Source of the DNA: Chrysemys picta bellii
Lineage: Eukaryota; Chordata; Testudines; Emydidae
Reading direction: 5' to 3'
Assembly: GCF_011386835.1 (NCBI RefSeq)
Contig: NC_088796.1
Coordinates: forward strand, 84,341,468 to 84,405,467
DNA length: 64,000 nucleotides
Of this stretch, positions 48,086 through 59,912 are shown one piece after another. How positions within the stretch are numbered: the stretch's first letter is position 1; each line of letters starts with the position of its first letter. The notes beneath the pieces are model-generated. The model had not been told where the DNA came from. It searched no databases and worked only from the letters and a program-made list of their open reading frames with translations. The position numbers and the translations under genes are program-made.

Positions 48086-49149
48086 TCTCCTGAGGACTTG
48101 AATAAGTGTTGAAGTCTTAATACTTACTGAAATATAGTTTAAGCCTGCCATGTTGGTTCATAAACAAAAAATAATGGGGTCCCAATGTAGAAATAAAATT
48201 AAATTATTTTAGGGAAAAAGTTAAACAGCACTAATTTAAAAAAAACCTACAGGATTTTTATATGGCCAGTTTTGTTAATCAAAAATTAAAATAAAAGATC
48301 TTATGAGAAAATCTGAAAAGATAGTCTCTTGGATACCTGAAACCTGGCTGCTTCTGTCTTAAGTAGGCATATAGGCCCAAAATGTTTGGCTGTATTACTG
48401 ACCTCCATTCTAGCAAGTTATTTAGAGAAACAAAACTTAGTTAAGATATTTAATTGACTCATGAAATCTGTTTGAACACCAAGAACGGTAAAGAACAAAT
48501 ACTGTAAAATGTGAAATTAAGGCATCTAGTTAACTTTTCACTCTCAGTGCCTCCGGCTGACTAGTTCAAAATTTAATTTCTGGCTATTCAGCCCAAGCAG
48601 TAAGAACAATAATCATCATTGGAATATATGGATGTTTGTAAAGGAAATAAAATTCTTGTACCATGCAATGAAGTTCTTTCACACTTCTGCAGTAACCTGA
48701 AAAACCTATACTCCACACTCATTCTACTCCCATGTAAAAATAATAAAATTACTTACGTAAACATATGACTATACAAAATACATATTTATTGCATTGCCAT
48801 TTAAAACAGCATTAAAAAGACTGGAAATGACCAGTTAAAGCAGTTGACAAAATATTTTATTATCTTTTCAGTTCACACTCATCAATTAACATTACTGACA
48901 CTGAAAAATTAAATGTGTTTCTAGAATGTATAAATTTAACTGACCCACAAGACAAAGTATTCCTGTCAATAGTGTCATTAACTGAATGCAGAGTAACAGA
49001 ATATTAAGTTACCTTAATTGGTTACTCCCAGTCTTCTGCAGTTAATTATTTTGTACCAGGGTAAGCTATTTTAAAAAATGGTACAACTTTAAAGTTGGAG
49101 ATTAAAAAAAAAAAAAAAGCTCAGTGATATCTGGTTGGTATAGGAAAAG

Positions 49150-50560
49150 ACAGTAACTTATCTCAGAATAACTGATGTTTGAGATGTGTTGTCTATGTAT
49201 TCCACTCTTGGTGCTCATTAACCAGAGATCAGAACCTTGGCCTCTGCCTGCACCTTAAATGACCTCAACCACCTCTCCACCCCAAGGCATAAAAGGGCAA
49301 ATGGGCCAACTACTTCTCAGTTCTTTTGCCAACCAGAATCCAAGTAACTATAGATTCAGATATAGCAGGGTAAGAAGGGCAGGTCATGGAATACATAGAC
49401 AACATATCTTGAGCAGCAGTTAGTGTAAGGTAAGTAACAAGTCTTTTCTTCTTTGAGTGATTGTCCATACATACATCTTGGTGACTCAAGCAGAAACCTT
49501 GTGCTTGTGGGTAACTTGAGTCTTAACCAAATAATGACTGAAAAACCACTTTGCCAAAGCAAACGTAGGGTCTGAATGGATAGCACAGTGTTTTGTGACT
49601 ATATGAATTGAACTCCAGATGGCAGCTCTACAAATGTAAGCAGTAGGGACATTTCTAAAAAGCTGCAGATGTAGTGTGATCTCTAATAGAGTGAGCTTTT
49701 ATCTGGGCAGGAAAGATTAAGTTTAGCTATTTGATATTTGTGAAATACAATATGAAATCCATCTGGATAACCTCTAGGAACAAATTGCTTCACCTTTCAT
49801 TCTTTTGACATAGCAATGAATAATCTAGAAGAGACTGAGTTCTATAGCTAAATAAAGAGTATGTTAATGTCCGAGTGTAACTTTTCAGAATCATTAGCAT
49901 GTTTTGAAAAGTAAACAGGTAAATTAAGTCTGATTAACATGAAAATTAGAAGTTACTTCAGATAGAAACCTTAAATGAGACTCAACAGACCATATCCTTA
50001 TGAAAAATGGTAAACGGTGGGCCTGCTGTTAAAGCTTTAATTTCTCTCCCACTCTAGTAAAAGTAATGATCAAAAACAATGTTTAAAAGGTGATGTAATG
50101 AACATGTAGCTAACGATTCAAATGGGGGACCCACCAGACCAGCTAACATCATGTTAATTTCCCATTGCGGAAGGAGGTCTCAAATTTGAGGGAATACATG
50201 TACTAATCTCTTTAGAAACCTAGACACCGTAGAGGGTGAAAATATTCTGTGCTTTTGAATCTGCCGATGATAGGCACATACAGCTACTAGGTGAACATTT
50301 AAATAATGAATTGAAAGTCCAGATGATTTCATTGAGAGGATGAATGGAAAAATCCATTAGGAAGGGTGAGGTATGCTGAGGTTCTGTCCAAATGGTAAAT
50401 CTTTTCCAGTTGGCATTGTAGGTCAATCTTGGAGTCCAGTCCTTCCTTCCTACTATCAATCAAAATGCTCTGGACATCCCTGGAACAAGATTTCGCCCAT
50501 CAATTAGGTAGCAAACATCCAAGCTACAAAGTGCAGAGACACTGGGTCTGGATGAAACAT
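49150..50560 (-). mobile_element. DIRS-type relic D (recombinase end and 3' module)
   Basis: Minus strand at about 49.7-49.6 kb reads KAHSIRDHTTSAAF, a retained HxxR box, then decayed sequence to RPYVCFGKVVFQSLFG. The 3' module has inverted arms at about 49150-49206 and 49385-49441. No gag or RT was recognised. The rest to 50.56 kb is probably recombinase and upstream sequence of a different DIRS subfamily. Confidence 0.55.
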
Positions 50561-51230
50561 CTTCCCATTTAGTCACTTTGTCTTCAAGAATCATTAATGA
50601 ACTGATCTCTATTTCTGTGAATGTATTAATTTGTAGTAATCATTTGCCAGATATCCTGACCAATTTTCATCCTATGGATTTTTTGAACTGTTCTACCTTA
50701 TTCAGAATTTGTTATATGTGGTATATGAATAAAAATCCAAGTCACAAGGTCATGCCCTAAGATTGTGGCAAAATTTCATGTTTTTATCATAAAACCCACA
50801 ATTCTTTCACAAATTTGATCATCTACTGAGAGTCCCTTTATAGACTGCCATTGGCATCACCTGCTTCTTTTGTTCAGCCTTTTGGTATTTCTTCCCACTG
50901 CTCTGATACCCTCTTCAATGACATGGTAATTTCATGATACAATTACTTAAAAATTATAAGCAGTTCAGAAATGGTACAGACAGAATGCTCAATTCGCCAC
51001 AGCCTCTATGGCTTAAAACAATGTTGTAAAACCAGTATAAAAAAACCTACACATTTGCTTCCCTTGAGGGTGACTGCCACACATTTGTTCTCTACCTTTT
51101 TCATTGCCTTTCCTGAAAGATTCCAAACTATAAGCAATTCCAAAACAATTTAACATTTAATTTTCAAAATCAGTACAAGTTAAAGGCTTTAACCATCTGA
51201 TTGCTTGATCCACCATTTCCTAAGCTCTTT

Positions 51231-52188
51231 ACTCCTGGGGAGAATTCTGCGCCACTGCGCATGCGCAGAATTTATGTCCCCTGCAGATTTATTTGCTTCC
51301 CTGCATAAAAATGACTTTCTGACCGGGAAGGCAAAAAAGCAGTCGTGCGACCCACCCCAGCAGTATGTTTCGGGTGCCCTGAATCACTGTGGGGCAGGAG
51401 GCAGGATTGGGGAAGACCCGGCTGGTGGCTCCTACCCTGAGCAGGGCTCAGCTGCTAGTCACAGCTGGGCTGGGGAGGACGGGACTTCCTCTTCCCCTGC
51501 ACGGCATCCGGGACTGGGTCAGATCCACCCGCAGATTTCTCTCCCGGCTGCAGTAAGCTCTGTAAACTCCCCTTCCCCCCCAACCCCACCGAGCCCCAAC
51601 CAGTTGCACCTGGATCCCCACCCCACTGAGCCCCACTCCCTCAGCATCTGGACCCCAAACTGAGCCCCCAACATCCAGAAGCCCCTGCCGAGCTCTATCC
51701 CCCCCACACCAACTCCACCCATTCCCCCCACTGAGCCCCAACCACCTTCACCTGGAGTCCCATTCCTGTTGCACCCAGAACCCCCAACAAGCCCCGGTGC
51801 ATCCAGATCCCACACCCACACCCCCCACTGAGCCACCCGCACTTAGACTGCCCCACTCAGAACCCTCTTAACCCACAACTGGATCCCCTCACATTAAACC
51901 CCTCCACACTTGGATACTGCCTTGCTGAGTGTGCCTGCCCACACAGAGGGGCAGGGCCCTAGGGTGTTTCTGGGGCAGGCCGGGTCCTTGCACTGTGTCA
52001 GCCTCACCACTAAGTCAGTGTCCCAGTGAGGAGCTGCACAGTGATCTCCCACCTCTGTGCAGCCGGTGGCCTGTGCTCCCCAATGCCATGCAGGAGCCTC
52101 CACTTTTACTTGACAAATAAAATTTGCAGAGTTTTAAAATATTGTGCGCAGAATTTTTAATTTCCTGGGGCAGAATGCCCTCAGGAGT
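51231..52188. mobile_element. Non-autonomous hAT-like element (958 bp)
   Basis: Ends ACTCCTGGGGAGAATTCTGC and GGCAGAATGCCCTCAGGAGT are inverted. Flanking 8-mers AGCTCTTT and AGCTATTG agree at 6 of 8 positions. The interior is a Pro-codon-rich CCCCA...-type degenerate minisatellite, which produces long open frames on both strands that are not genes. Confidence 0.75.
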
Positions 52189-52298
52189 AGCTATTGGTGG
52201 AAGTTTTCTCAGTATTTACAGCCATTTTCCATTTACAGCATTTGGTTTTATCCTTACATAAACAAGACCAAAACTACTATTTGCTTGTTACTATAGTG

Positions 52299-52610
52299 CA
52301 GGGGTAGGCAACCTATGGCTCGCATGTCGAAGGTGGCACGCGAACTGATTTTCAGTGGCACTCACACTGCCCGGGTCCTGGTCACCAGTCCGGGGGGCTC
52401 TGCATTTTAAATTTAATTTTAAATGAAGCTTCTTAAATATTTTTAAAATCTTATTTACTTTACTTACAACAATAGTTTAGTTATATATTATAGACTTATA
52501 GAAAGAGACCTTCTAAAAACTTTAAAATGTATTGCTGACACGCAAAACCTTAAATTAGAGTGAATAAAGGAAGACTCAGCACACCATTTCCGAAAGGCTG
52601 CTGACCCCGG
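52299..52610. mobile_element. Non-autonomous hAT element, Charlie-like (312 bp)
   Basis: Starts CAGGGGTAGGCAACCTATGG, ends GGCTGCTGACCCCGG, with flanking 8-mers CTATAGTG and CTATAATG (7 of 8). CAGGGGT-type ends with an 8-bp duplication are typical hAT. Confidence 0.88.
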
Positions 52611-52872
52611 CTATAATGTTATCAGCCTGCCTGAATCTTTTGTTGCTCAACTGAATTAGGGACGTTACAGTTGCTAAACTACCTAATCTTAACTAGCAAA
52701 ATATATCCTGAGTTCTGCTAGCATCTTGCAGACCTTCATATTGTTGAACAAGTTTCAGAGTAGTAGCCAATTATTTGGGGAGGAAAACACTTGTAACCAC
52801 TCTGTTGACACATTCCCCTCCCGCACTATGAAAAGAGAAACACTTTTTGTTACCACCACCATACATCTAGAG

Positions 52873-53893
52873 CAGGGGTCTCAAACACGCGGCCCATGGG
52901 CCACATGCGGTCCACGAGGTAATTTTCTGCAGCCCACGAGCCCCTCGCAGCCCCCGCTCCCGCCCTCCCCCAGTGTTTACCTAGAGCAGCTCCGGCCCGA
53001 CGTGCACCAGGGGCAGGGCAGGCTCCCTGTCTGCCTGCCCGCCCTGCCCCCGCGCCATGCCGGGAAGCAGCCGGAACATGGTGAAGGGGGGGCACATTGG
53101 TGTGTGTGTTGATGTTGCTTCAGGCACCGCCCCCAGCAGCTCCCATTGGCCGCGTTTCCCCATTCCTGGCCAATAGGAGATGCTGGGGGCAGTACCTGAA
53201 GCAACAGCAATAAACACATCCCGGAGCTGCGTGGGGGGGGGGGGGCAGGGCAGGGCAGGGAGCCTGCCCTGCCCCCGGTGCGCGCCAGGCCAGAGCCCGC
53301 CCCCCGAACCCTTCCTGCAGCCGAACGTCCTGTCCTGAGCCTCTTGCCGCACCCTGCACCCCGACCCCCTGCCACACCCCTCCTGTACCCCAACCCACTG
53401 CCCTGAGCCCCCGCCGCACCCTGCACCCCGACCCCCTGCCCATAGCCTCTGTCGCACCCCACGCCCCTCCTGCACCCGAAACCACTGCCCTGACCCCCTG
53501 CCAGACCCCTCACCCCCTGCACCCCACACCCCAACCCACTGCCCTGAGCCCTCCTGTATCCCTCACCCCTGCCCTGACCCCCTGCAGCACCCTTCACCCC
53601 TCCTGCACCCCACACCCTCAACTCCCTGCCCTGAGCCCCTGCCACACCCCTCCTGCACCCCCTGGGGGCAGGGAGGGGGCGGAGTTGGGGTGGGGATTTC
53701 AGGGAAGGGATTGGAATGGGGGCAGGGAAGGGGTGGAAAGAGGCGGGGCAGAGGTGGGGCCTCATGGAAGGGGTGAAGTGGGGGCGGGGCCGAGGGCGGC
53801 GGGGGGGGGGGGGAAGGTGTCAGTAATGCGGCCCTCAGGCCAATGTACTAGTCCTCATGTGGCCCTCGTGGTCATTTGAGTTTGAGACCCCTG
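52873..53893. mobile_element. Non-autonomous hAT element with GC-rich minisatellite (1021 bp)
   Basis: Starts CAGGGGTCTCAAACACGCGG, ends AGTTTGAGACCCCTG, with flanking 8-mers ATCTAGAG and ATATAGAG (7 of 8). Inside, about 53330-53680 is a tandem array of CCCTGCCGCACCC / CCTGCACCCCAACC-type units. The 262-, 182- and 121-codon frames over it are compositional. Confidence 0.9.
53330..53680. repeat. GC-rich minisatellite inside hAT element
   Basis: Imperfect repetition of CCCTGACCCCCTGCC / ACACCCCTCCTGCACCCCA blocks of roughly 20-45 bp. Unit boundaries are irregular. Confidence 0.75.
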
Positions 53894-53932
53894 ATATAGA
53901 GAACACACTAGCTGTAGCTAAAAGATTAGATA

Positions 53933-54129
53933 CACATCTACCCCGATATAACGCGACCCGATATAACACAAATTCGGATATAACGCGGTAAAGCAGTGCT
54001 CGGGGGGGAGAGGAGGGGGGGTGCTGCGCACTCTGGCGGATCAACGCAAGTTCGCTATAACGTGGTTTCACCTATAACGCGATAAGATTTTTTGGCTCCT
54101 GAGAACAGCGTTATATCAGGGTAGAAATG
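53933..54129. mobile_element. Tc1/mariner-type MITE, second copy, opposite orientation
   Basis: Inverted ends CACATCTACCCCGATATAAC and GTTATATCAGGGTAGAAATG, flanked by TA (53931-53932, 54130-54131). Same family as 36418-36617 but reversed. Confidence 0.85.
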
Positions 54130-54639
54130 TACTAATAATCCTTACAGATGTACATCAATGCAAAATACAAAAAAGTGTGCACACATGTAGGGTAGGGGAA
54201 GGAAAGCAAGTGTTAAAAAAACACACATCCAAGTGATTTGCAACCGCATTTTTGAACCTTTAGAAAAAGTTGATAGAGGTTTACCAACAAAAGTGGCATA
54301 CTTGTTAAAAATATGCCCTTCTTCCCCCAACCGCCACAGGAACACGTCTTTTTTGTAAGATGGTAAGAACTAATCAATCAGTTATATGACAAACTGTTTT
54401 TTCCCTTTTACTAAAAAAAGTGCTTAAAGTACCCAGGATCTTAAAACATCAATTCCCATAATTTTAAAATGACTGTAAGAAAATTGCCATATTCCCAGCT
54501 TGCTTGATGTATTTGTGAATTCCTATTGGATGATGGTCCATATGCTTGAATGTGAAGCTATGTACTATGGACTTAGATTGAAAACTGCTCTAAAAAGGTG
54601 TGAAAGGACCCTATTTTCTGTTGTGGGTTTTTTTCTATT

Positions 54640-54775
54640 GCAGTAGCATGTGGGAGCTCAATCAGGGATCATGTCCTGAAGCAGCTGGCATTGGCTAGGA
54701 TGTATCAGAAAACAGGATACTGGGCTAGATGGACATTTGGTCTGACCCAGTATGCCCATTATTATGTTCTTAAAT
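54640..54775 (+). repeat. L2/CR1-type LINE 3' tail
   Basis: ACAGGATACTGGGCTAGATG GACATTTGGTCTGACCCAGT followed by ATGTTCTTA is the well-known 3' UTR end of this LINE group. A second copy is at 59490-59672. Confidence 0.75.
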
Positions 54776-56408
54776 AAGTGCTAACACTGAATCCCAGCAA
54801 TGGAACCAAGGGCCAGATTTTCAGACAGACATGCAACTTGGCTGCCTTTGCACGGGCAGGTACTGCACAAATAGGATAAGTGACCAATAAAATCAAGAGT
54901 AGATACAGGTGTTGAATTTTCCCTCTCACTGGAGTGATATTTGATGTTTAGAAAGTAATTTGTCCCTAAGCAGAATGATAGCTCTACGAGCAAAACAATA
55001 ATATCCAATAGTCCTCCAATTACATCAAACATTGGTCTTTCAATTTTGCCCAATTCACTGTGGCAAGCTCACAATAAAAGTGTGTGAATAATAATCTTAT
55101 CTTTGTAGCACACATTCCAGGACAAATTTATTTAAAATACTTTTAAATTGCTCTGGTGATGTTTTGAGGTATATTTTATTTCTATGCAAGTCTTTTCTTT
55201 ATGCAAATTTGCCCTTTAAAAGTACTTATGAATAAAAAAAATTATGAAATAATTTAACAGGATCTTAATCCTATTGCACTGATCATCACTTAAGGAAGAC
55301 CCAAAAATCTTGGACTGCCAGAGTGTCAAATAAATTGTGCAGAAGAAATAATTTCTATAAATATTAATCAAAAACTAATTCTCTAGCTACTTTTGGATTA
55401 TTTTAGATACAAACCTATTTGCATAGGTTTGTATAACATATGATTTAGTGAGCCTGAGAAAAGCTTATAATGCTTGAAGCATTTTACTGAAAAGCATCTT
55501 AAAAAATGGCACTACAGTCTTTTTTCCCTGCAAATATCATTTTAAACATTACTGAAAATTGGTTGGCTTTTGGAGAGCAAGGGAGTTGATAGTACCTGAT
55601 GTTTGTGGGTAAAGGTTTTGATCAAGGCAGAGTTTTGCTGGAAGCTGATACTGTTTAGTTTTGTTTCTTTAGGCACCTTTGACAGAAGCGTGTTAGATAG
55701 GTTTTCTGTACATTCTACTAGAAATCAAACAAGCAAGTGTAGTGCAGTCAGATCCCATACAAGCTTCCTCACACCATTCCCAACCTCAAGTTAACTCTTA
55801 ATTCCTAATCCTCTCTTCAGCAGAGAGACTTCCAAACACACTAAGTAGGGCAGCAGTTTTGTGGTGTGAACAATTTACGTCATTCACTGACGCTACTTTT
55901 GATTTGTGATCTAAACAGAATTTAGAGGATGAACAGTGAGTGGCTAATTCATTAAAAAAAATATATAAAAAACCCACTGATAGCAATTTCAATATCAATA
56001 TTTCACCAGACATTTAATAAGTGGAAAGATCAGTGTGTATGTTTTTCAGTATAAATAAAGTTTGGTCTCAGGCAGTAATTGGTATTAAAGCAGCCAACAT
56101 TAATGAATTTATTACAAGGGAGCTGTCAGATTTTACAACGCATGAATGCTATTTCCATTAAATGTGAAAAGGTTTAGATTCACATCACTTGCTGCAGTTT
56201 TTGTGCTACTTTGATAATTACACAAAACAGCATACTACTGTTCCACTTGAGATACTGCTTTCAGGATTAGCTTCCTCCAGCTACCTACATAAGCTTTCAG
56301 AATTTACTTTGCAACTGGAACGGTTAGAAAAAAAAAATCTCAGCTATTTATTATATATTCAGCATAGTTTCACAAAATGAACATTCAGCAAAGTTAATAA
56401 AATCATAC

Positions 56409-57132
56409 TGTGACAAGGGACACTCCTTCTGTCAGCTGGGTGTTATACTGCAATCTTTTCTGGTCCTGGCGCCTCCTGTAGGTTGCTACCTACCTGCTTG
56501 GTAGATCTGCAGTGGCTCAGCCCTCCAGCCAAGTCACAGTCAAAAAGCAAATCTCTCCCAGGGGTAGCAAAAGTCCAACAAGCTACCTGCCCTCACTAGG
56601 GTTTTCAGCCCTGTCTCTTGGCCTTTTAAATCTCACCTTTCACTTGGGCTTCTAAAAGAGCCTTGTCCCCTTCTCGGGGCATAGGTCACTTTCCCAGTGG
56701 TGGGTGGAAGAACTCAGGCCTGCCCACTACTCCAAGTCCCAACCCGGGGACCCTATAAACAGCAGCCATGTACCGCTGCTCTGTTTGCTGCTGTTATTCC
56801 CTGGGCTTTTTCCCCCCATGTGGTCCTGTTCCTTTCATTGGTTACCTTAGGGTTTCCGTTTTCATGTCCTCTTTCCCAGGTCCTGTAAACGCGACCTATT
56901 AACACCTTTGGTCATTCCTTGCCTCTCTGGTCCCACCCATGAACTGACCTGATCAGGCCCTGCAACTCCTTTTATCTGAGCCTGCTGTGCTCTGATAGAA
57001 GCAACCAATGCAGCCTTTCTAGGCAGGCCAGGGGGATCAATTTTAACTGCTCATTCCTGGGGTGGGGTGGGTGGGACAGGAAAGTGGTGCCTCCAGCAGG
57101 GGGCCTCAAAGGACCTGGTACACTCCATCACA
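56409..57132. repeat. LTR-like repeat (TGTGACAAGG...CTCCATCACA)
   Basis: A 724-bp unit with TG...CA boundaries and weakly inverted ends (TGTGAC / ATCACA), flanked by TAC on both sides. The minus strand has GCTCAGATAAAAGGAG, a TATA-like box. It resembles a solo LTR, but a DNA element is possible. The open frames in it are not genes. Confidence 0.5.
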
Positions 57133-59489
57133 TACCTCCCCCGACACCCAATCCCAAAGAAGGGATTTAGGGTTGTGGGCCTATCTGAAGGTTAATGTCC
57201 CGTCCTATGCAGTTTTTGCCCTGCTTGCTCAGGGTCTCCTGCATTGGCAATATTAGTACTTCTGCTACAAGCTTCCTTCATTTTTATTATGGTTGACCAA
57301 ACAAGGAAAATTTGCCTGACATCCTCATTTCAGGAAACCTTGCATCCTGTTAGTTCACTGCCGAAATTTAAATGAATTACAGTGGTGTGCACAATTAAAT
57401 AAGCCTAATTGTCAGTAGAAGCTCTTCCGGGGGCAGAGGAGAGAAGAGGATGAACATGTCCTCCTTTCTTCCTGGCATCCAGCTACCAGGGAGGAGGAGA
57501 TTAAGGAATTACCCATTTGCCGGAAGATTCAGCAAACAAGTCCTTGGAGATAACTGAAGGAGCAAGAGAAACTGTTACAGTGCAAAGAGGATCCACAAGG
57601 GTACCTGAGGAGAAAAGCTTTGTGATCCAAGAAGTATTCCTTGGATTGAGTGCTTCCACTCTGGCGAACAGAGCACCAGGATAGGAAAAGTTAAAGTGAA
57701 TTGTTTAGCATTCCCTCCTCTCTTTTTCCCATGACGCTATAGTGTCAGGTGGCTAGCTCTTGGGAGGTTCCATGATCCATGTTGTAAAACGCTCTGTTAG
57801 GCACCATTTCTACCAGTGGCTGACAGAGGAGAGCATACATACACAATGCTGCAACAGGGAAAGCCCAGGGTGAAGGGGACAAATTGGGAAGAGTATGGAG
57901 GCTGAAAAAGCGGTGTTGCAATTAGTTCACCTCTTCAGACTTCTTTACTGAATTCTTTTCTTCCATTCTGATATAGCAAAGGCAAACTGAGACTGCAAAT
58001 CAGTCTGAGACTCCATTAATTAATACTCTACAAAGTGAAGAATAAAATGTTGAGCCTAATGGGAGAAAGAGTAGAACCAAACAGGAAGACCTAAATTTTT
58101 GAAGTGACCATTGATTTTAAGTGCCCCAATTCTTAAATCCCTAAGGTGCCGGACTCTCAGAAGGAGGGTACTCTGTACTTTCTCAAAACTAGGTCCTTTA
58201 AGGCATTTCACTCTATACACCCAAAAGTTATTTGAAAGAATAGGTGAATGCTTCTGTATCTGGACTGACTACCTCTTCCTGCCTGACTGAGAATGGAATG
58301 CCCTTTGTCTATACTGGTGGCAGTTAACCTTCACTGAAAGTTAACTGCCATTTCTTAGACTGCTGCTGACAACTATCATTGTGTCAAAAAACAGGCATTC
58401 TGCTATAGCCAACTGGAGGGAAAAAACTAGATTTATTACCTGAGACAAAAATACTTTGATTTTGAAACAGTGATGTTACTTTTCTGGATGGCTAAGAGTA
58501 TTAGAGCTGCATGAACGTATGGTAGGTATGTAACTGCTGGGTTTAGCCATGCTCACATACAGGTTGGCAGCAGCCCTTATGCAATGTTTTTTGCAATCCT
58601 AACGACGACTCTAGAAAGTCTCTCAGGAACTTATCAGTTTAGAAAATACTTCCAAAACTAGAAGAAATGAAGGACAAAAAGAAGAGTAGGAGGAATACAT
58701 CAGCCTGACAGATATTCACTCGCAGATGATCACTTTAAAGGTAAGATCATGTCTAATTCTCCAGGAAAAATGTCAAACTTTCCAGGAAATAAATATCTGT
58801 CAATCCTGTAGCTGTTGGGAAGTGACAAGCAGTAGAAGAAAGAAAGAAAAAAAAAGGGGGGGTGGGAAAAGAATACCTCAGGAAGAGAGAAGAAATTATA
58901 CAGAAAGAACTACCTGTACAATCTGGCAACCACAAAACTCAGACAATTCTCTGCTAAAAATGACAAAAGGACCATATGTGAGCATTAGTATACAATTGTT
59001 CTAATAAACTAATATGGCAGGCTGGAAACTGATTTACAGTCTTATATGTTGTCTTCTAAACTGTCAGGGTCACAAGTCAGGTCACTTGTTTTTGAATCAA
59101 AATGGCTTCAGCCAGTAGATTACAGTTAATGTCAATTTTAATGACTATCCTCAATGTTCAATAATTGCCTAATTTATTAATGATGAACTCTCAGCATGAG
59201 ATTAAGCAAGAGGGGTACATCTTCTCCCAATATATGTTTGCTGCACTAGTTTTAAGAAAATACATGACAACATTATACATTTTAAGGTCAAAAGGATCAC
59301 TATATAATCACCTAATCTTATCTTCTGCACAACACAGGCTATAGAACTTCATCCATTAATTTCTGCAGTGGAGGCAATTCTTATCTACCATGTAAACAAA
59401 TTACCAAACTTTAACTTGCAGCTGAAATAGAGTGCCTCTATTAGAAAGATGTCCAACCATGATTTCAGGACTTCAAATGCAAAACCATG

Positions 59490-59672
59490 CTCTGAAGTGC
59501 TCTAGCCTCTGTTTGCCAGAAGCTGGGAATGGGCAACAAGGGATGGATCACTTGATGATTACCTGTTCTGTTCATTCCCTCTGAAGTGTCTGGCATTGAC
59601 CACTGTCAGAAGACAGGGTGCTGGGCTAGATGGACCATCGGTCTAACCAGTATGGCTGCTCTGATGTTCTTA
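59490..59672 (+). repeat. L2/CR1-type LINE 3' tail
   Basis: GAAGACAGGGTGCTGGGCTA GATGGACCATCGGTCTAACC followed by TGATGTTCTTA matches the tail at 54640-54775, with more of the upstream 3' UTR present. Confidence 0.75.
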
Positions 59673-59807
59673 AATGACAAATTTACCCTTTTCTTGGAAA
59701 GCTGTTCCAATGATTAATTGCCCTCACTTTCATGTGAGTCTTCTTTCCTATCCAACAATTTCATCTTATTATGCCTTGGTCTGCTAAATTAAAGGACCCC
59801 TTATAGG

Positions 59808-59912
59808 TAGGGCGACCAGAGAACAATTGTGAAAAAACAGGACAGGGAGTGGGGCACCTATATAAGTCCCAAAAAGACTATCCCTTTAAAAACGGGACAT
59901 CTGGTCACCCTA
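59808..59912. mobile_element. hAT MITE (105 bp) with perfect target duplication
   Basis: Inverted ends TAGGGCGACCAGA and TCTGGTCACCCTA with identical flanking CTTATAGG (59800-59807, 59913-59920). Short, non-coding. Confidence 0.9.

Noticed and set aside
51205..51663. 152-codon open frame and opposing 107-codon frame
   Set aside because: Spans the edge and Pro-rich interior of a hAT-like element; no domain.
52977..53765. 262-codon open frame on the minus strand (Gly/Arg-rich), with overlapping 182- and 121-codon frames
   Set aside because: Lies wholly inside a GC-rich non-autonomous hAT element with a minisatellite. Several frames are open at once, which is a composition effect.
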